64,000 nt of DNA, taken from contig CANMOV010000005.1 of the NCBI GenBank assembly GCA_947499565.1, forward strand, positions 1 to 64,000. Reading direction: 5' to 3'. A program made the translations under genes and the position numbers. Below the pieces are notes generated by a model. It saw nothing but the letters and a program-made list of their open reading frames with translations. It made no database searches and had not been told where the DNA came from. This DNA comes from an uncultured Croceitalea sp. (lineage in GTDB: Bacteria; Bacteroidota; Bacteroidia; Flavobacteriales; Flavobacteriaceae). Shown in pieces: positions 26,969 through 36,307 of the stretch; positions within the stretch are counted from its first letter, which is position 1; the number at the start of each line of letters is the position of its first letter.

Positions 26969-28519
26969 ATGATTACAAGACTACTTTTAGTATGTGTATT
27001 GGCAATGGGCGCGCATTCATTTGCTCAAAAAATGCCAGTTTCTTATGATTTTAGTGAGAAGTTTAGCGATAGATATCGCTATTCTAACCTCGTTACTATT
27101 GATGATGATGGTGATGGAGGGTATATTTTAGTTAGAGCCTATTTTCAGGGATTAATTTTAAAACCTAAGGGTTACTTTATTGAGCATTATAATAAAGATT
27201 TGGAGCTTGTTTCTGAATATAACTACAAACTCAAAGGAAAACAGTTTGTAGGTGGCTTTACTAAAAACGGGCAATTACACCTTATTTTCCTTGATTATGA
27301 TTTTGAAAGGGGTATTTACAATTATGCAGCTCACACCTCTAGCTTGGTAAATTATAGTTTTAAAACAAAGCGTCTTCTAGAATTTAAAACGCCCGCTGTT
27401 GACGGAGCTTTTGGTAAAAACTATTACAATAGAAACTTTAAAAACGGGTTTTCTACGACTTTGCTTTTTAACCCGGAAAAAACAGGTTTTATTATAAGCA
27501 CACATCATATTAAGGGGAAAACAAATCAGCATACAATTCATTTATTCGATACAAGTTTGAATAAAAAATGGGAGCATGACTTTTCTGCTGAAGTTGAAGA
27601 AAAAAATTATGCTTTTGAACAAGTAGCCTTCTCCAGCAATTTGGAAGAAACCTATATAATTGGTAAGGCATATTTTAAGAAAAAACGTTTCCAGGTTAAC
27701 GAAAGAAAGTTTCAATATGAAATGATTAAAATTTCGGGAGGGATATCTAAAACGCAATCTTTTGATGACCCCGGAAAGTATTCGGAAGGTTTATATCCCA
27801 TATTAAATGATGGCAAAGTTCTATGTGTAGGATTTTATGCGGACAGAAAAGACAATAGATATAATGGAGTTTCGTATTTTGATGTAAATCCGTATTCCCT
27901 TGAAATTCAATCCAAAAAATACCACCCTTTTTCCCAGCAATTTATGGAAGATAAGTTTGGTAGGGATGAGGACAAAGTAGTAAAAAATCTAATTTTTAAA
28001 AGTGTTAATGTTACTAAGGAGAATGATATTCTTTTTAATGCTGAAGAGTACTTTGTAACCAACAGTTTGCAAGTAACTGGAGCGGGCCAACGAATGAAAG
28101 TAGAGCGTTTTCACCATAATGATATTGTAAGTGCAAAGCTTGATGTTAATGGAGAGTTGTTGTGGACAAGAAACATTAACAAAGCCGAGGTAACTCAAGG
28201 AGATGGCGCTTATGCCTCCTACAGTTCCTATAGTAAAGATGGCAACACGTATTTCTTTATTTGTACCTCCTCTGAGAATCCGCAATTAATTAATGGCGAA
28301 CGTTTAATTTTTAAACAAGGTTTGAGCAGAAATAGAAATGTGTTCTTAATTTCTTTGGATAAATCTGGAATGTTAGACTACGAAAAAGTTATTGGTGATG
28401 AAGAAGCAAGATTACCATTAATGGTTTCTAAGCCATTAATAGACGCGACTGAAGACCAGCTTTTATTCTATGCAAAACGCGGTAATAAAAAGCAACTTGT
28501 TGAAGTTGTTTTTAAATAA
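26969..28519 (+). CDS. Large secreted protein of unknown function
   Basis: This 516-residue protein has a signal peptide ending HSFAQ (about 20). The mature region is beta-rich with repeated hydrophobic/polar strands and NGxL-type turns (DKSGMLDYEKVIGDEEAR, LDVNGELLWTRNINKAE), suggesting a beta-propeller-like domain. I recognise no family. It starts 26 bp after the enoyl-CoA hydratase and may share its transcript, but no functional link is visible. Confidence 0.65.
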   Translation: MITRLLLVCVLAMGAHSFAQKMPVSYDFSEKFSDRYRYSNLVTIDDDGDGGYILVRAYFQGLILKPKGYFIEHYNKDLELVSEYNYKLKGKQFVGGFTKNGQLHLIFLDYDFERGIYNYAAHTSSLVNYSFKTKRLLEFKTPAVDGAFGKNYYNRNFKNGFSTTLLFNPEKTGFIISTHHIKGKTNQHTIHLFDTSLNKKWEHDFSAEVEEKNYAFEQVAFSSNLEETYIIGKAYFKKKRFQVNERKFQYEMIKISGGISKTQSFDDPGKYSEGLYPILNDGKVLCVGFYADRKDNRYNGVSYFDVNPYSLEIQSKKYHPFSQQFMEDKFGRDEDKVVKNLIFKSVNVTKENDILFNAEEYFVTNSLQVTGAGQRMKVERFHHNDIVSAKLDVNGELLWTRNINKAEVTQGDGAYASYSSYSKDGNTYFFICTSSENPQLINGERLIFKQGLSRNRNVFLISLDKSGMLDYEKVIGDEEARLPLMVSKPLIDATEDQLLFYAKRGNKKQLVEVVFK

Positions 28520-28539
28520 AAGCATTTAACATTTTAACT

Positions 28540-28571
28540 AGGATTTATTCCATAAATTTGGAATAAATCCT
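28540..28571. promoter_or_regulatory. Perfect palindrome enclosing a -7 box before the radical SAM gene
   Basis: AGGATTTATTCCA and TGGAATAAATCCT are perfect 13-bp inverted arms around the six bases TAAATT. The centre also contains TAAATTTG (28553-28560), an exact TAnnTTTG promoter box, 14 bp before the TTG start at 28575. An operator that blocks the promoter is the best reading. A terminator for the upstream gene is possible, but no T tract follows. Confidence 0.55.
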
Positions 28572-28574
28572 AAA

Positions 28575-29648
28575 TTGAAACATCGGAACTTTATAAAAGG
28601 GAGAGGTACCCAACAGAATACACCAAACAAATTTCTTAAGCATGTGTATGAGAAACGGGATGACTTTCTTGAGTTTTGCCGTATTGAAGGTGAAGCAGTC
28701 GATAACAATCATACACAGTACATTCCCATCTTCCCTAAAACCATTGTAAACAAAGTTACTAGTCCAGATGTGGGCATGCAATATTCCATGAATCCATATC
28801 AAGGATGCGAACATGGTTGCATTTATTGTTATGCACGGAATGCGCACGAATATTGGGGATACAGTGCAGGTTTGGATTTTGAACGTAAAATCCTCATTAA
28901 AAAATCAGCTCCAGAGTTATTGGAAATTCAGTTAAAAAAGAAAAGATGGAAGGCTACAACCATTGTGCTTTCTGGTAATACAGATTGCTATCAACCAGCA
29001 GAAAAAAAATTTGAAATTACAAGAAAGTGTTTGCAAGTGTTTTTAAAGTATAAACACCCGGTAGGCATTATTACTAAGAATGCACTAGTGCTTAGAGATT
29101 TAGATATTTTAAAAGAACTTTCTAAAAATCAATTAATCGGAGTAAATGTTTCTATCACTTCGTTATCCGAAAAAACAAGAAGGCTTTTAGAACCAAGAAC
29201 CACAACTATTAAGAAACGATTGGAAACGGTTAAGGTGCTTTCAGAGAATGGAATACCAGTAAACGCTATGCTAGCACCTATGATACCAGGGATTAATAGT
29301 CATGAGCTATTAAAGCTTGCAAAAACGGTTTCTGAGCACGGGGCATTATCTTTTGGTTTTACTGTTGTGCGGTTAAACGGAGCTATTGGTCAGATTTTTA
29401 CGGATTGGATTAAAAAGGCAATGCCAGATAGAGCGGAAAAGGTGCTACATTTAATTCAAGATTGCCATGGGGGTACAATTAATGATAGTAGGTTTGGACT
29501 CCGTAATAGAGGAGAAGGTAAGATAGCCACTCAAATTCATGATATGGCAAAATTGGCTAGACAAAAGTACTTTGCTGATAAAGTCTTTCCTCGTTTAAAA
29601 ACAGAGTTACATAAAGATTATAAAGATGGGCAAATGAAATTATTTTAG
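28575..29648 (+). CDS. PA0069-family radical SAM protein
   Basis: This 357-residue protein starts at TTG, followed by the family's conserved leader GRGTQQNTPNKF. The [4Fe-4S]/SAM cysteines are C78, C82 and C85 in YQGCEHGCIYCYARN, and radical SAM barrel strands follow (VLSGNTDCYQP, GIITKNALVLRD, VNVSITSL). It belongs to the SplB-like PA0069 group, usually cytosolic and of unsettled reaction. It is monocistronic with a palindromic promoter. Confidence 0.92.
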   Translation: MKHRNFIKGRGTQQNTPNKFLKHVYEKRDDFLEFCRIEGEAVDNNHTQYIPIFPKTIVNKVTSPDVGMQYSMNPYQGCEHGCIYCYARNAHEYWGYSAGLDFERKILIKKSAPELLEIQLKKKRWKATTIVLSGNTDCYQPAEKKFEITRKCLQVFLKYKHPVGIITKNALVLRDLDILKELSKNQLIGVNVSITSLSEKTRRLLEPRTTTIKKRLETVKVLSENGIPVNAMLAPMIPGINSHELLKLAKTVSEHGALSFGFTVVRLNGAIGQIFTDWIKKAMPDRAEKVLHLIQDCHGGTINDSRFGLRNRGEGKIATQIHDMAKLARQKYFADKVFPRLKTELHKDYKDGQMKLF

Positions 29649-29750
29649 ATAACTTTATTGGAGTTGTCCAATCTTTGATTTGTACTTCGTCATAAGCATG
29701 AAAACAGAGTATAAATCAGTTTGTCATGGACGAACATAAAACTAAAACCA

Positions 29751-30104
29751 ATGAGCAATTTTTTGTATTTATTTCGTGGAGGAGACGAGAACTTCAACCA
29801 ATTATCACAAGAAGAGAAACAAGCCCATATGCAGGTCTGGGGACAATGGATGGGAGGTCTAAAAGAAAAAGGCCAATTATTGGATGGGCTCCCCTTGGGC
29901 ATGGATGGAAAAGTAGTCCATAATAGAGGTGAAGTAATTACCAACGGGCCATTTGCTGAGGGAGCAGAAATGGTTGGAGGTTACTTAATTGTATCGGCTA
30001 AAGACCTAGATGAGGCAGTAGAAATCTCTAAAGGGTGTCCTATTTTTGATTACGAAGGAAGTAATGTAGAAGTCCGTGAAATTCTTTCTATGGAAGAGCA
30101 CTAA
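29751..30104 (+). CDS. DGPF/YCII-family protein, partner of the ECF42-type sigma factor
   Basis: I choose the ATG at 29751 (117 residues) over the upstream TTG, because the domain begins at once with NFLYLFRGGDENF. The YCII/DGPF domain includes LPLGMDGKVV and the signature NGPFAEGAEMVGGYLIVSAKD (split here around NGPF), in which Asn replaces the usual Asp. Such proteins are the conserved neighbours of ECF42 sigma factors, and one follows 51 bp downstream. The small alpha/beta fold suggests a ligand-binding or enzymatic role whose substrate is unknown. Confidence 0.85.
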   Translation: MSNFLYLFRGGDENFNQLSQEEKQAHMQVWGQWMGGLKEKGQLLDGLPLGMDGKVVHNRGEVITNGPFAEGAEMVGGYLIVSAKDLDEAVEISKGCPIFDYEGSNVEVREILSMEEH

Positions 30105-30118
30105 AAATTAAAAAGACT

Positions 30119-30148
30119 AAAAGCCTGATGATAAATCGGGCTTTTTTT
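30119..30148 (+). terminator. Rho-independent-type hairpin between DGPF and sigma factor genes
   Basis: AAAGCCTGAT and ATCGGGCTTT form a 10-bp stem (one G-T pair) around GATAA, followed by a run of seven T. It sits inside the apparent operon, eight bases before the sigma-factor start, so it could act as an attenuator or make most transcripts end after the DGPF gene. Confidence 0.75.
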
Positions 30149-30155
30149 ACGCCTT

Positions 30156-31394
30156 ATGACAAAAAAAGAACCCTTAGATACTGTAGAACATCTCTTTAGA
30201 AATGAGTACGGAAAAGTAGTTGCCGTTATGACTAATAAATATGGGGTGGCCAATTTGGAAAAAGTTGAGGATGCGGTTCAGGATGCTTTTGTAAAAGCAA
30301 TGCGTGTTTGGGGGTATAAAGATGTTCCTGATAATCCAACCTCTTGGTTATTCCGTGTTGCTAATAACGCAATGATAGATGGGTTAAGAAGGGATAAGAA
30401 AATGTCTTATGTTGCAGATTCCAAAAAATTTGAAACCCAAAGTTTAGATAAGGAGATTACTTCAAAAGATGAGCTAACGGATAGTCAGCTAAAAATGATA
30501 TTTGCTTGTTGTCATCCTTCGTTGACAGAAGAACATCAGCTTATTTTGAGTTTAAAATTGATAGGAGGGTTTAGCAATAAAGAGCTAGCTGATGCATTGT
30601 TAAAGAAGGAAGAAACTGTTGCAAAATCGTTTACTAGAGCTAAGAAAAAGTTTAAAAGCGAAGTTCAGTTTCTGCAAATACCAATTCAGATGGGTTTACA
30701 GTCTAGACTCTTTGTGGTATTGCGGGTAATCTACTTGTTATTTAGTGAAGGTTACTCGACAACAACGGGTTCTCAAATTGTAAAGCAGGATATCTGTTAC
30801 GAAGCTTTAAGATTGGCGCTACTTTTAAAGGAGAACGAATATTGTAAACATGCCAATTTAGAAGCACTAATAGCATTAATGTGCTTTCACGCTGCCCGTT
30901 TTGATGCTCGGCTCGATGAAAATGGCGATTTGGTCACCCTGGAATTTCAAGATCGTTCCAAATATTCTGAAGAACTCATTAAAATTGCTGTGCATCATCT
31001 AGAAAATTCAGGAACTTCAGATAAATTGCCATCAAACTATCATTTAGAAGCTGCAGTGTCTTATTACCACTGCACTGCTAAAACCTTTGAAGAAACAGAC
31101 TGGAAAAGTATTTTATACTTATATGATTTGCAATTAAAACAGCAATATTCACCAATAGTCGCCTTAAATAGAATTGTTCCGTTTTCTAAAGTTAATGGGC
31201 CTAAAAAGGCATTGTCAGAACTAAAAACAGTGAAAAAAGAGGCAAATTTCACCTCAAATGGGCTTTTTTATGCCATAAAAGCAGATTTGTTATTTCAGCT
31301 TAATGCTAATGAACATCAGGAAACGTTATTAAAAGCTATTGATTTAAATGAGAATGAATTGGTGAAAAAACACTTAAGAAAAAACTTGAACTAA
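30156..31394 (+). CDS. ECF42-type RNA polymerase sigma factor with TPR-like C-terminal extension
   Basis: This 412-residue protein is more than twice the usual ECF length. Sigma region 2 is at about 10-75 (VEDAVQDAFVKAMRVWGY, NPTSWLFRVANNAMIDGLRR) and region 4 at about 105-165 (LILSLKLIGGFSNKELADALL, VAKSFTRAKKKFK). A helical, TPR-like extension then runs from 170 to 412 (LLFSEGYSTTTG, ALIALMCFHAARFDAR, SPIVALNRIVPFSKVNGP). This architecture plus an adjacent DGPF gene is the hallmark of group ECF42, which lacks an anti-sigma factor and uses the extension for control. Target promoters are not visible, though its neighbour is the usual target. Confidence 0.9.
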   Translation: MTKKEPLDTVEHLFRNEYGKVVAVMTNKYGVANLEKVEDAVQDAFVKAMRVWGYKDVPDNPTSWLFRVANNAMIDGLRRDKKMSYVADSKKFETQSLDKEITSKDELTDSQLKMIFACCHPSLTEEHQLILSLKLIGGFSNKELADALLKKEETVAKSFTRAKKKFKSEVQFLQIPIQMGLQSRLFVVLRVIYLLFSEGYSTTTGSQIVKQDICYEALRLALLLKENEYCKHANLEALIALMCFHAARFDARLDENGDLVTLEFQDRSKYSEELIKIAVHHLENSGTSDKLPSNYHLEAAVSYYHCTAKTFEETDWKSILYLYDLQLKQQYSPIVALNRIVPFSKVNGPKKALSELKTVKKEANFTSNGLFYAIKADLLFQLNANEHQETLLKAIDLNENELVKKHLRKNLN

Positions 31395-31428
31395 CAGTTT
31401 TTGTAACCTATAAATTCCAAAATGAATA

Positions 31429-33456
31429 CTAATGAATTACCATTATTGAGTTTCCGTTCTTTATGGATTTATTCAAAAGTACCTTTCCATCTGATACCAC
31501 TTTTACTTGCAATTTCCGCTCTTTGCGTTTTACAGAAATATCCATGGGCTTATCAGATATATATACGTTTTTAAGCTCAATATGATTCCAACCTTTTGGC
31601 AAGCTTGGTGACAACTGTGTCTTACCAAAACCCATTGGTTCTATACCTAACAAACCTTCTGTAATAATCCTGCAATACAAAGCACTTTCTGCAGACAAAT
31701 GTTTCATGTTATTTTCAGGAAAAGCTTCAATAGCATATGGAACATGGTCGCCCAAAAGCCTTTTTTGTGAATAGCTTTTTAATTTGTCATAGGCAAGATT
31801 TACTTCACCAACCTTCATTGCGCCTCTAAGAGCGTAAAGCGTAGCCCTGTCCCAAAAGATTGCTTTTTCAACTGGCACTTCTGGATTTAACTCTACAAGT
31901 ATTCCATTTTTAGTCCATAGCTTTTCAAAAAGTGCTGCTAAGGTTCCTTCTTTTCTTTTATCAATACCCATGGTTAAGGGAAGGCAAATCCAATGGCGCA
32001 GTAAGTTATTTTCTTCAAAATACTTGTAGGTTTCCAAACCTTCCATGGTACTTCCAAAATAAATTTCGATTACTTTTTCCATTTCATCCGCTCTTTTCTT
32101 ATATAAAGAAGCTTTATCAAAAAGCTTTAATTCTTTTGCTAAACGAGAAGCATATCTTAGTCCACCATAGTATAAAGTAGAGGTGGAAAGGTTGGCGGTT
32201 CCAGTTTCTATTCTACCCTCCATTTCATCGGAAGCGGATTGTACAGCCCCTTCTTTGTTTCTTTTTTTATGACAATATGCAATGGACCATTCTATTAAAG
32301 GCCATAGTTTTTTTGATTGCACTATATCTCCGGTGGATAATAGGTATAAAGAAGTTCCGTATACAATCATGGCAGCATCGCCCCTGTCCAAATGCTTCAT
32401 TGGAAAGATACCATCTACCTCAAAAGCGTAAGGAATGTGAGTGTCCTCTTTTGGAATGTTTTCCAAAAACTTTTTATAAGTATTAAAAGCAGCAGTTTTG
32501 GCAGTTTTATAGCCTATATAAGGAAAGAAAGGACCACTATATTCCACTTGGTCATTGGCCCAAATACCAGTATAATAATTTCCACCACCAGGGGAATGGA
32601 CTAATCCCATAGAGGAATCAAAAATGCTTTCAGAAGCCCTTATTTTGGAAAAGTAAAATAAGGTATTAATGATTTCATCTGGTGTTTGTAAAACCAAGTT
32701 TTCTCGAATGGTTTTAAGGTACTGCTTTCGCTCTTTTAGTGCTTCCTTAAAATCAAAATCGGATGCTTTTTCTTCATTTAAAGTGGCTCCATAATACATA
32801 GGGAAGCTATATGATTCATTAGGAGCTAAAACCATTCTATCATTAGCATTACTGTATACTTCATGCCTATAAGTGCCTTTATAACCTAACTCTTTCTGTT
32901 GAAGATTGTAATTAGTAAAAAACACTTCCTTCTCCGTATTGCCTATATTTTTAACATCCCATTGTTCTACTAAAAATCTATTTTCCATTGAGGGATAAAT
33001 AGTTTTTGTCACCATTAAACCATCCACTGGAGTACAATAAAAAGTTAGCATCCCAGAGATTTTAACGGAATCTATTTTTGATGGTACAATGAGCTTTTCA
33101 TTATAGCTTATGGCAGGGCTTGCATCGTTACCTATTTTTTTTCTAAAATATGCTCGGTACTTTTTCCAGTCGGGTTCATTGGATTTATTATAAGTTCTAA
33201 GTTGAGGAAAAATAACATCTTTGGTTATGCTTAGGTTTTTTGCTGTATCAATTTCATAGTACAAAATGGCTGAAACCTTTTTGCCAGAAAGCTCAATATT
33301 GTCTTTATGAGGAAGCTTTTCTTCTTTGGTTAAATCCCAGGTGATACTTTTTCCATCAGCAAGTCCCCAATAATTTTCACTTTTTGTGTCCTGAGCTATG
33401 GCGCCGCAAAAAATAAATGTATAAAGAAAGCAACAGGTGTATATTTTCTTTTTCAT
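31429..33456 (-). CDS. Secreted six-hairpin glycosidase-like protein
   Basis: I place the start at 33456 (675 residues), because MKKKIYTCCFLYT opens a signal peptide ending AIAQ. A longer frame from 33525 would overlap the next gene. An N-terminal beta domain (about 30-260) is followed by an (alpha/alpha)6 barrel (270-600) resembling GH78/GH63-type enzymes, with GIWANDQVEYSGPFFPYIG, LDRGDAAMIVYG, SASDEMEGRIETGTANL and EAIFWDRATLYALRG-like helices. Acidic residues in WANDQVE and SDEMEG are catalytic candidates. The substrate is unknown. It is secreted, so probably polysaccharide-degrading. Confidence 0.72.
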   Translation of the reverse strand: MKKKIYTCCFLYTFIFCGAIAQDTKSENYWGLADGKSITWDLTKEEKLPHKDNIELSGKKVSAILYYEIDTAKNLSITKDVIFPQLRTYNKSNEPDWKKYRAYFRKKIGNDASPAISYNEKLIVPSKIDSVKISGMLTFYCTPVDGLMVTKTIYPSMENRFLVEQWDVKNIGNTEKEVFFTNYNLQQKELGYKGTYRHEVYSNANDRMVLAPNESYSFPMYYGATLNEEKASDFDFKEALKERKQYLKTIRENLVLQTPDEIINTLFYFSKIRASESIFDSSMGLVHSPGGGNYYTGIWANDQVEYSGPFFPYIGYKTAKTAAFNTYKKFLENIPKEDTHIPYAFEVDGIFPMKHLDRGDAAMIVYGTSLYLLSTGDIVQSKKLWPLIEWSIAYCHKKRNKEGAVQSASDEMEGRIETGTANLSTSTLYYGGLRYASRLAKELKLFDKASLYKKRADEMEKVIEIYFGSTMEGLETYKYFEENNLLRHWICLPLTMGIDKRKEGTLAALFEKLWTKNGILVELNPEVPVEKAIFWDRATLYALRGAMKVGEVNLAYDKLKSYSQKRLLGDHVPYAIEAFPENNMKHLSAESALYCRIITEGLLGIEPMGFGKTQLSPSLPKGWNHIELKNVYISDKPMDISVKRKERKLQVKVVSDGKVLLNKSIKNGNSIMVIH

Positions 33457-33499
33457 AGCTAACTTTGAATGTTTGGAAGATACAAAAAGACGCTTGCTT

Positions 33500-34159
33500 T
33501 TAAAGTTGGCCATTCCACTCTTCATAAAACTGTTTTAAATAAGCGAGCATAAATTGATGGCGTTCCTCAGCTATTTTTTTACCAGTTTTAGTATTCATTT
33601 TATCCTTTAGTAGGAGTAATTTTTCATAGAAGTGATTAATAGTAGGCGCGACTGATTTTTTGTATTCTTCTTTGGTCATTTTTAGGTTGGGGGCAATAGT
33701 TGGGTTATACAGCTCCCTGTTCTTGAATCCCCCATAATTAAAAGCACGCGCAATACCAATGGCTCCAATAGCATCTAATCTATCAGCATCTTGGACAACC
33801 TGCAGTTCTTTAGTATTAAATGGTTTTCTGTTTTTGTCCAAAGAGTTTTTAAAGGACATATTTTTTATAATGTCAATAACATGTTTAACTACTTTATCTG
33901 CCACATTTAGAGATTCCAAAAATTCTTTTGCCAATCTAGGACCCACACTTTCGTCGCCATTATGAAACTTTGGGTCCGCGATATCATGTAAAAGTGCTGA
34001 TAAGCTAACAACTAAAATGCTAACATTTTCATCTTTGGCTAGCAGTAGTGTGTTATTAAATACCCGTTGAATATGAAACCAATCATGCCCTCCTTCTGCT
34101 CCACGTAATGTTTCCTTTACAAATACAATGGTTTCTTCAACTAGCTCAGAGTCGTTCAT
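33500..34159 (-). CDS. HD-domain phosphohydrolase
   Basis: This 219-residue protein has HD-superfamily metal ligands: H25-D26 in GGHDWFHIQRV, H58-D59 in LSALLHDIADPKF, and a later Asp in VQDADRLDAIGAIGIARAF. It matches the YedJ-like group. Members hydrolyse phosphate bonds, often of nucleotides, and act in the cytosol. The stop of the acyltransferase gene upstream is 2 bp from its start, so the two are co-transcribed. The substrate is unknown. Confidence 0.88.
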   Translation of the reverse strand: MNDSELVEETIVFVKETLRGAEGGHDWFHIQRVFNNTLLLAKDENVSILVVSLSALLHDIADPKFHNGDESVGPRLAKEFLESLNVADKVVKHVIDIIKNMSFKNSLDKNRKPFNTKELQVVQDADRLDAIGAIGIARAFNYGGFKNRELYNPTIAPNLKMTKEEYKKSVAPTINHFYEKLLLLKDKMNTKTGKKIAEERHQFMLAYLKQFYEEWNGQL

Positions 34160-34161
34160 AA

Positions 34162-34893
34162 TTAGAAGCTAATATCTTTAATAACCTGTTGCTCAACCTG
34201 GGTAAGAAGCTCATTTATATCTCCTTTGTTTTCAATAGGAGGATGTACTTTAAACTTTAAATGTGCACCAAGACCCATAGGAAATTTACCATAGCGCAAT
34301 AATTTCCAGGAATTGTTGATTGTAATAGGTACTATTAATGCAGATGGGGATTTTTTCAATAACATTTTAAGCCCCATCGGTTTAAAAGATTTAGGCTCAC
34401 CATTTCTACTTCGGGTACCTTCTGGAAAAATTACAGCACAACGATCATGCTTTTCAATATAGGAGCCAAGTTTTCCTATTTCTATAATTGCTTGTTTACC
34501 ATCTTTTCTATCTATAAGTGCGGAACCACCATGTCTTAAATTATAAGAAACACTAGGAATACCTTTACCTAATTCTTTTTTGCTTACAAATTTTGGGTGA
34601 TGCTTACGCATATACCATATTATTGGAGGTATATCATACATGCTTTGATGATTGGAAACAATAATAACTGGCTTATCTGAAGGGATATGTTGATTGTTAA
34701 CAAAAGTATATCGAGTTCCCAACAGATTAGTGCACAACATTAAACATCTATTCAAAATGCTTACGCTGCTCTTATGGGCATTGTATCCAAATACATTAAA
34801 ACAAACCCATTGAACAGGATGGAATACAAGCAATGTTAACCCGAAGAAAACAAAGAAGAGAATTGTTAACGGATATGAAAGCAATTTTTGCAT
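34162..34893 (-). CDS. Lysophospholipid/1-acylglycerol-3-phosphate acyltransferase (PlsC family)
   Basis: The start at 34893 (243 residues) is preferred to a longer one at 34914, because the extra codons fall in the terminator hairpin of the upstream gene. An N-terminal membrane helix (about 4-22) precedes the acyltransferase motifs: block I NHQSMYD (HX4D), block III FPEGTRSRNG, and block IV IVPITINNSW. It transfers an acyl chain to lysophosphatidic acid or a related lipid at the inner membrane. The HD gene follows 2 bp later. Confidence 0.9.
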   Translation of the reverse strand: MQKLLSYPLTILFFVFFGLTLLVFHPVQWVCFNVFGYNAHKSSVSILNRCLMLCTNLLGTRYTFVNNQHIPSDKPVIIVSNHQSMYDIPPIIWYMRKHHPKFVSKKELGKGIPSVSYNLRHGGSALIDRKDGKQAIIEIGKLGSYIEKHDRCAVIFPEGTRSRNGEPKSFKPMGLKMLLKKSPSALIVPITINNSWKLLRYGKFPMGLGAHLKFKVHPPIENKGDINELLTQVEQQVIKDISF

Positions 34894-34904
34894 GTTGTAA
34901 AAAT

Positions 34905-34935
34905 AAAAAACCACCTCAATAGAAGTGGTTTTTTT
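34905..34935 (-). terminator. Terminator of the bacilliredoxin gene
   Basis: AACCAC and GTGGTT arms flank a short loop, and runs of A and T lie on both sides, so on the minus strand a hairpin is followed by a T tract. It lies 21 bp past the bacilliredoxin stop. Confidence 0.75.
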
Positions 34936-34955
34936 ATTCGTTTTATGCTATTTTT

Positions 34956-35366
34956 TTAGCAGTGTTCGTTATACGCTTCTGTCAAGTTTTCCGCAATCAT
35001 TTCTGCAGGTCTGCCTTCAATATGATGTCTTTCAATCATATGGACTAACTCTCCGTTTTTAAATAAAGCCATACTTGGAGATGAAGGAGGAAAAGGAATC
35101 ATAGCGGCTCTTGCAGTATTTACTGCTTCCGTATCTACACCAGCAAAAACAGTAGTAATATAATCTGGTTTTTTGTCGTTTTGCAAGCTTAGTTTAGCTG
35201 CAGGTCTTGCATTAGCAGCGGCACAACCACAAACAGAGTTTACCACTACTAAAGTAGTACCTTCTTTTTTTAATGCATTTTCAACAGCATCACTTGTATA
35301 TAATTCTTCGAACCCAACACTGGCTAGGTCGTTTCTCATAGGTTTTACTAATTCCTCAGGATACAT
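34956..35366 (-). CDS. BrxA/BrxB-type bacilliredoxin
   Basis: This 136-residue protein covers the whole YphP/YqiW family. The thioredoxin-like fold carries the redox pair C46-G-C48 in VVNSVCGCAAANARPA, in place of the usual CxxC. Conserved IPFPPSSPSMALFKNGELV and ERHHIEGRPAEMI follow. In Firmicutes these proteins remove bacillithiol from oxidised proteins. Some Bacteroidota make bacillithiol too, so the role may be the same, though no bacillithiol gene is in the window. Confidence 0.92.
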   Translation of the reverse strand: MYPEELVKPMRNDLASVGFEELYTSDAVENALKKEGTTLVVVNSVCGCAAANARPAAKLSLQNDKKPDYITTVFAGVDTEAVNTARAAMIPFPPSSPSMALFKNGELVHMIERHHIEGRPAEMIAENLTEAYNEHC

Positions 35367-35386
35367 AGTCTATTTTTTAATATTCA

Positions 35387-35394
35387 CAAAGATA
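35387..35394 (-). promoter_or_regulatory. Bacteroidota -7 box TATCTTTG upstream of bacilliredoxin gene
   Basis: On the minus strand the bases read TATCTTTG, an exact TAnnTTTG match that ends 20 bp before the start codon at 35366. Confidence 0.55.
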
Positions 35395-35477
35395 GGTTTT
35401 TTGTCGTATTTTTTTATGACACTTAACATGTCTTTGACTATTCAAAGAGTTATATTTGAAATTCCAATTTTTTGTAT

Positions 35478-36218
35478 ATGATTAAGTGGTTTGCAGCCAT
35501 TTTGGGGTATTCTTTTTTACGATTTCCGGGAGCTATTTTAGGTTTCTTAATAGGAGGCTTTATAGATAATTTGAATAGTAACAAAGGAGGAGGAGCTAGG
35601 TCTGTTTTTCGTGATTTCACTAAGCAAACAGTATCACCAGCGGATTTTGAACTAAATCTATTATCACTTTGCTCCATTGTTATAAAGGCAGATGGGCAGG
35701 TAAGCCAGAGAGAATTGGATTATGTGCGACAGTATTTTGTTAGTACATATGGTAAGGAAAAATCAAACGCGATTTTTAGAACTTTTAATGATGTAATTAA
35801 AAAAAGAGAGGTTTCTGCCCAGCGCATTTGTTCCTATTTAAACCAAAGAACGCGCTACGAGATTCGCTTACAATTAATACACTTTCTGTTTGGAATTGCA
35901 CAAGCGGATGGTCAGGTAAGTCAACCAGAAGTTAGTAAGTTGCGGGAATTAGCTGGTTATCTCCGTGTAGGATTAAATGATTTTGAAAGCATTATGGCGA
36001 TGTTTATTAAGTCTGCCGATAATGCCTACAAAATCTTGGAAATTGAAAGGGCAGCAACTGATGATGAAGTTAAAAAAGCCTATCGTACAATGGCAAAGAA
36101 ATATCATCCAGATAAGGTAATTACAGATAATGAAGCTATTAAAAAAGGCGCAGAAGAAAAGTTTAAAGAAGTACAAAAAGCTTATGAGGTAATTCAGCAA
36201 GAAAGAGGGATGAATTAG
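35478..36218 (+). CDS. TerB-DnaJ (DjlA-like) co-chaperone protein
   Basis: I use the ATG at 35478 (246 residues). A TTG two codons earlier is equally in frame but less likely. A hydrophobic N-terminal helix with Gly-rich turn ([15 protein letters not shown]) anchors the protein. A TerB-like helical domain (about 55-170) has [14 protein letters not shown] and again [12 protein letters not shown], acidic loops typical of metal binding. The C-terminal J domain (about 175-245) has [20 protein letters not shown] and the HPD tripeptide in YHPDKV. It should recruit and stimulate DnaK at the inner membrane. Layout and length match DjlA. Confidence 0.9.
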   Translation: MIKWFAAILGYSFLRFPGAILGFLIGGFIDNLNSNKGGGARSVFRDFTKQTVSPADFELNLLSLCSIVIKADGQVSQRELDYVRQYFVSTYGKEKSNAIFRTFNDVIKKREVSAQRICSYLNQRTRYEIRLQLIHFLFGIAQADGQVSQPEVSKLRELAGYLRVGLNDFESIMAMFIKSADNAYKILEIERAATDDEVKKAYRTMAKKYHPDKVITDNEAIKKGAEEKFKEVQKAYEVIQQERGMN

Positions 36219-36307
36219 CTTATTACCGTTTCTGATGTTAATGTTAACCATAATTACTATATTAACAAAAGCTTAAACCCCATAGCTATTAACTTACAAC
36301 TAACAAA

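Noticed and set aside
33457-33525. N-terminal extension of the six-hairpin glycosidase-like protein
   Set aside because: It would overlap the HD gene and put 23 residues before a normal signal peptide. The ATG at 33456 explains the data better.
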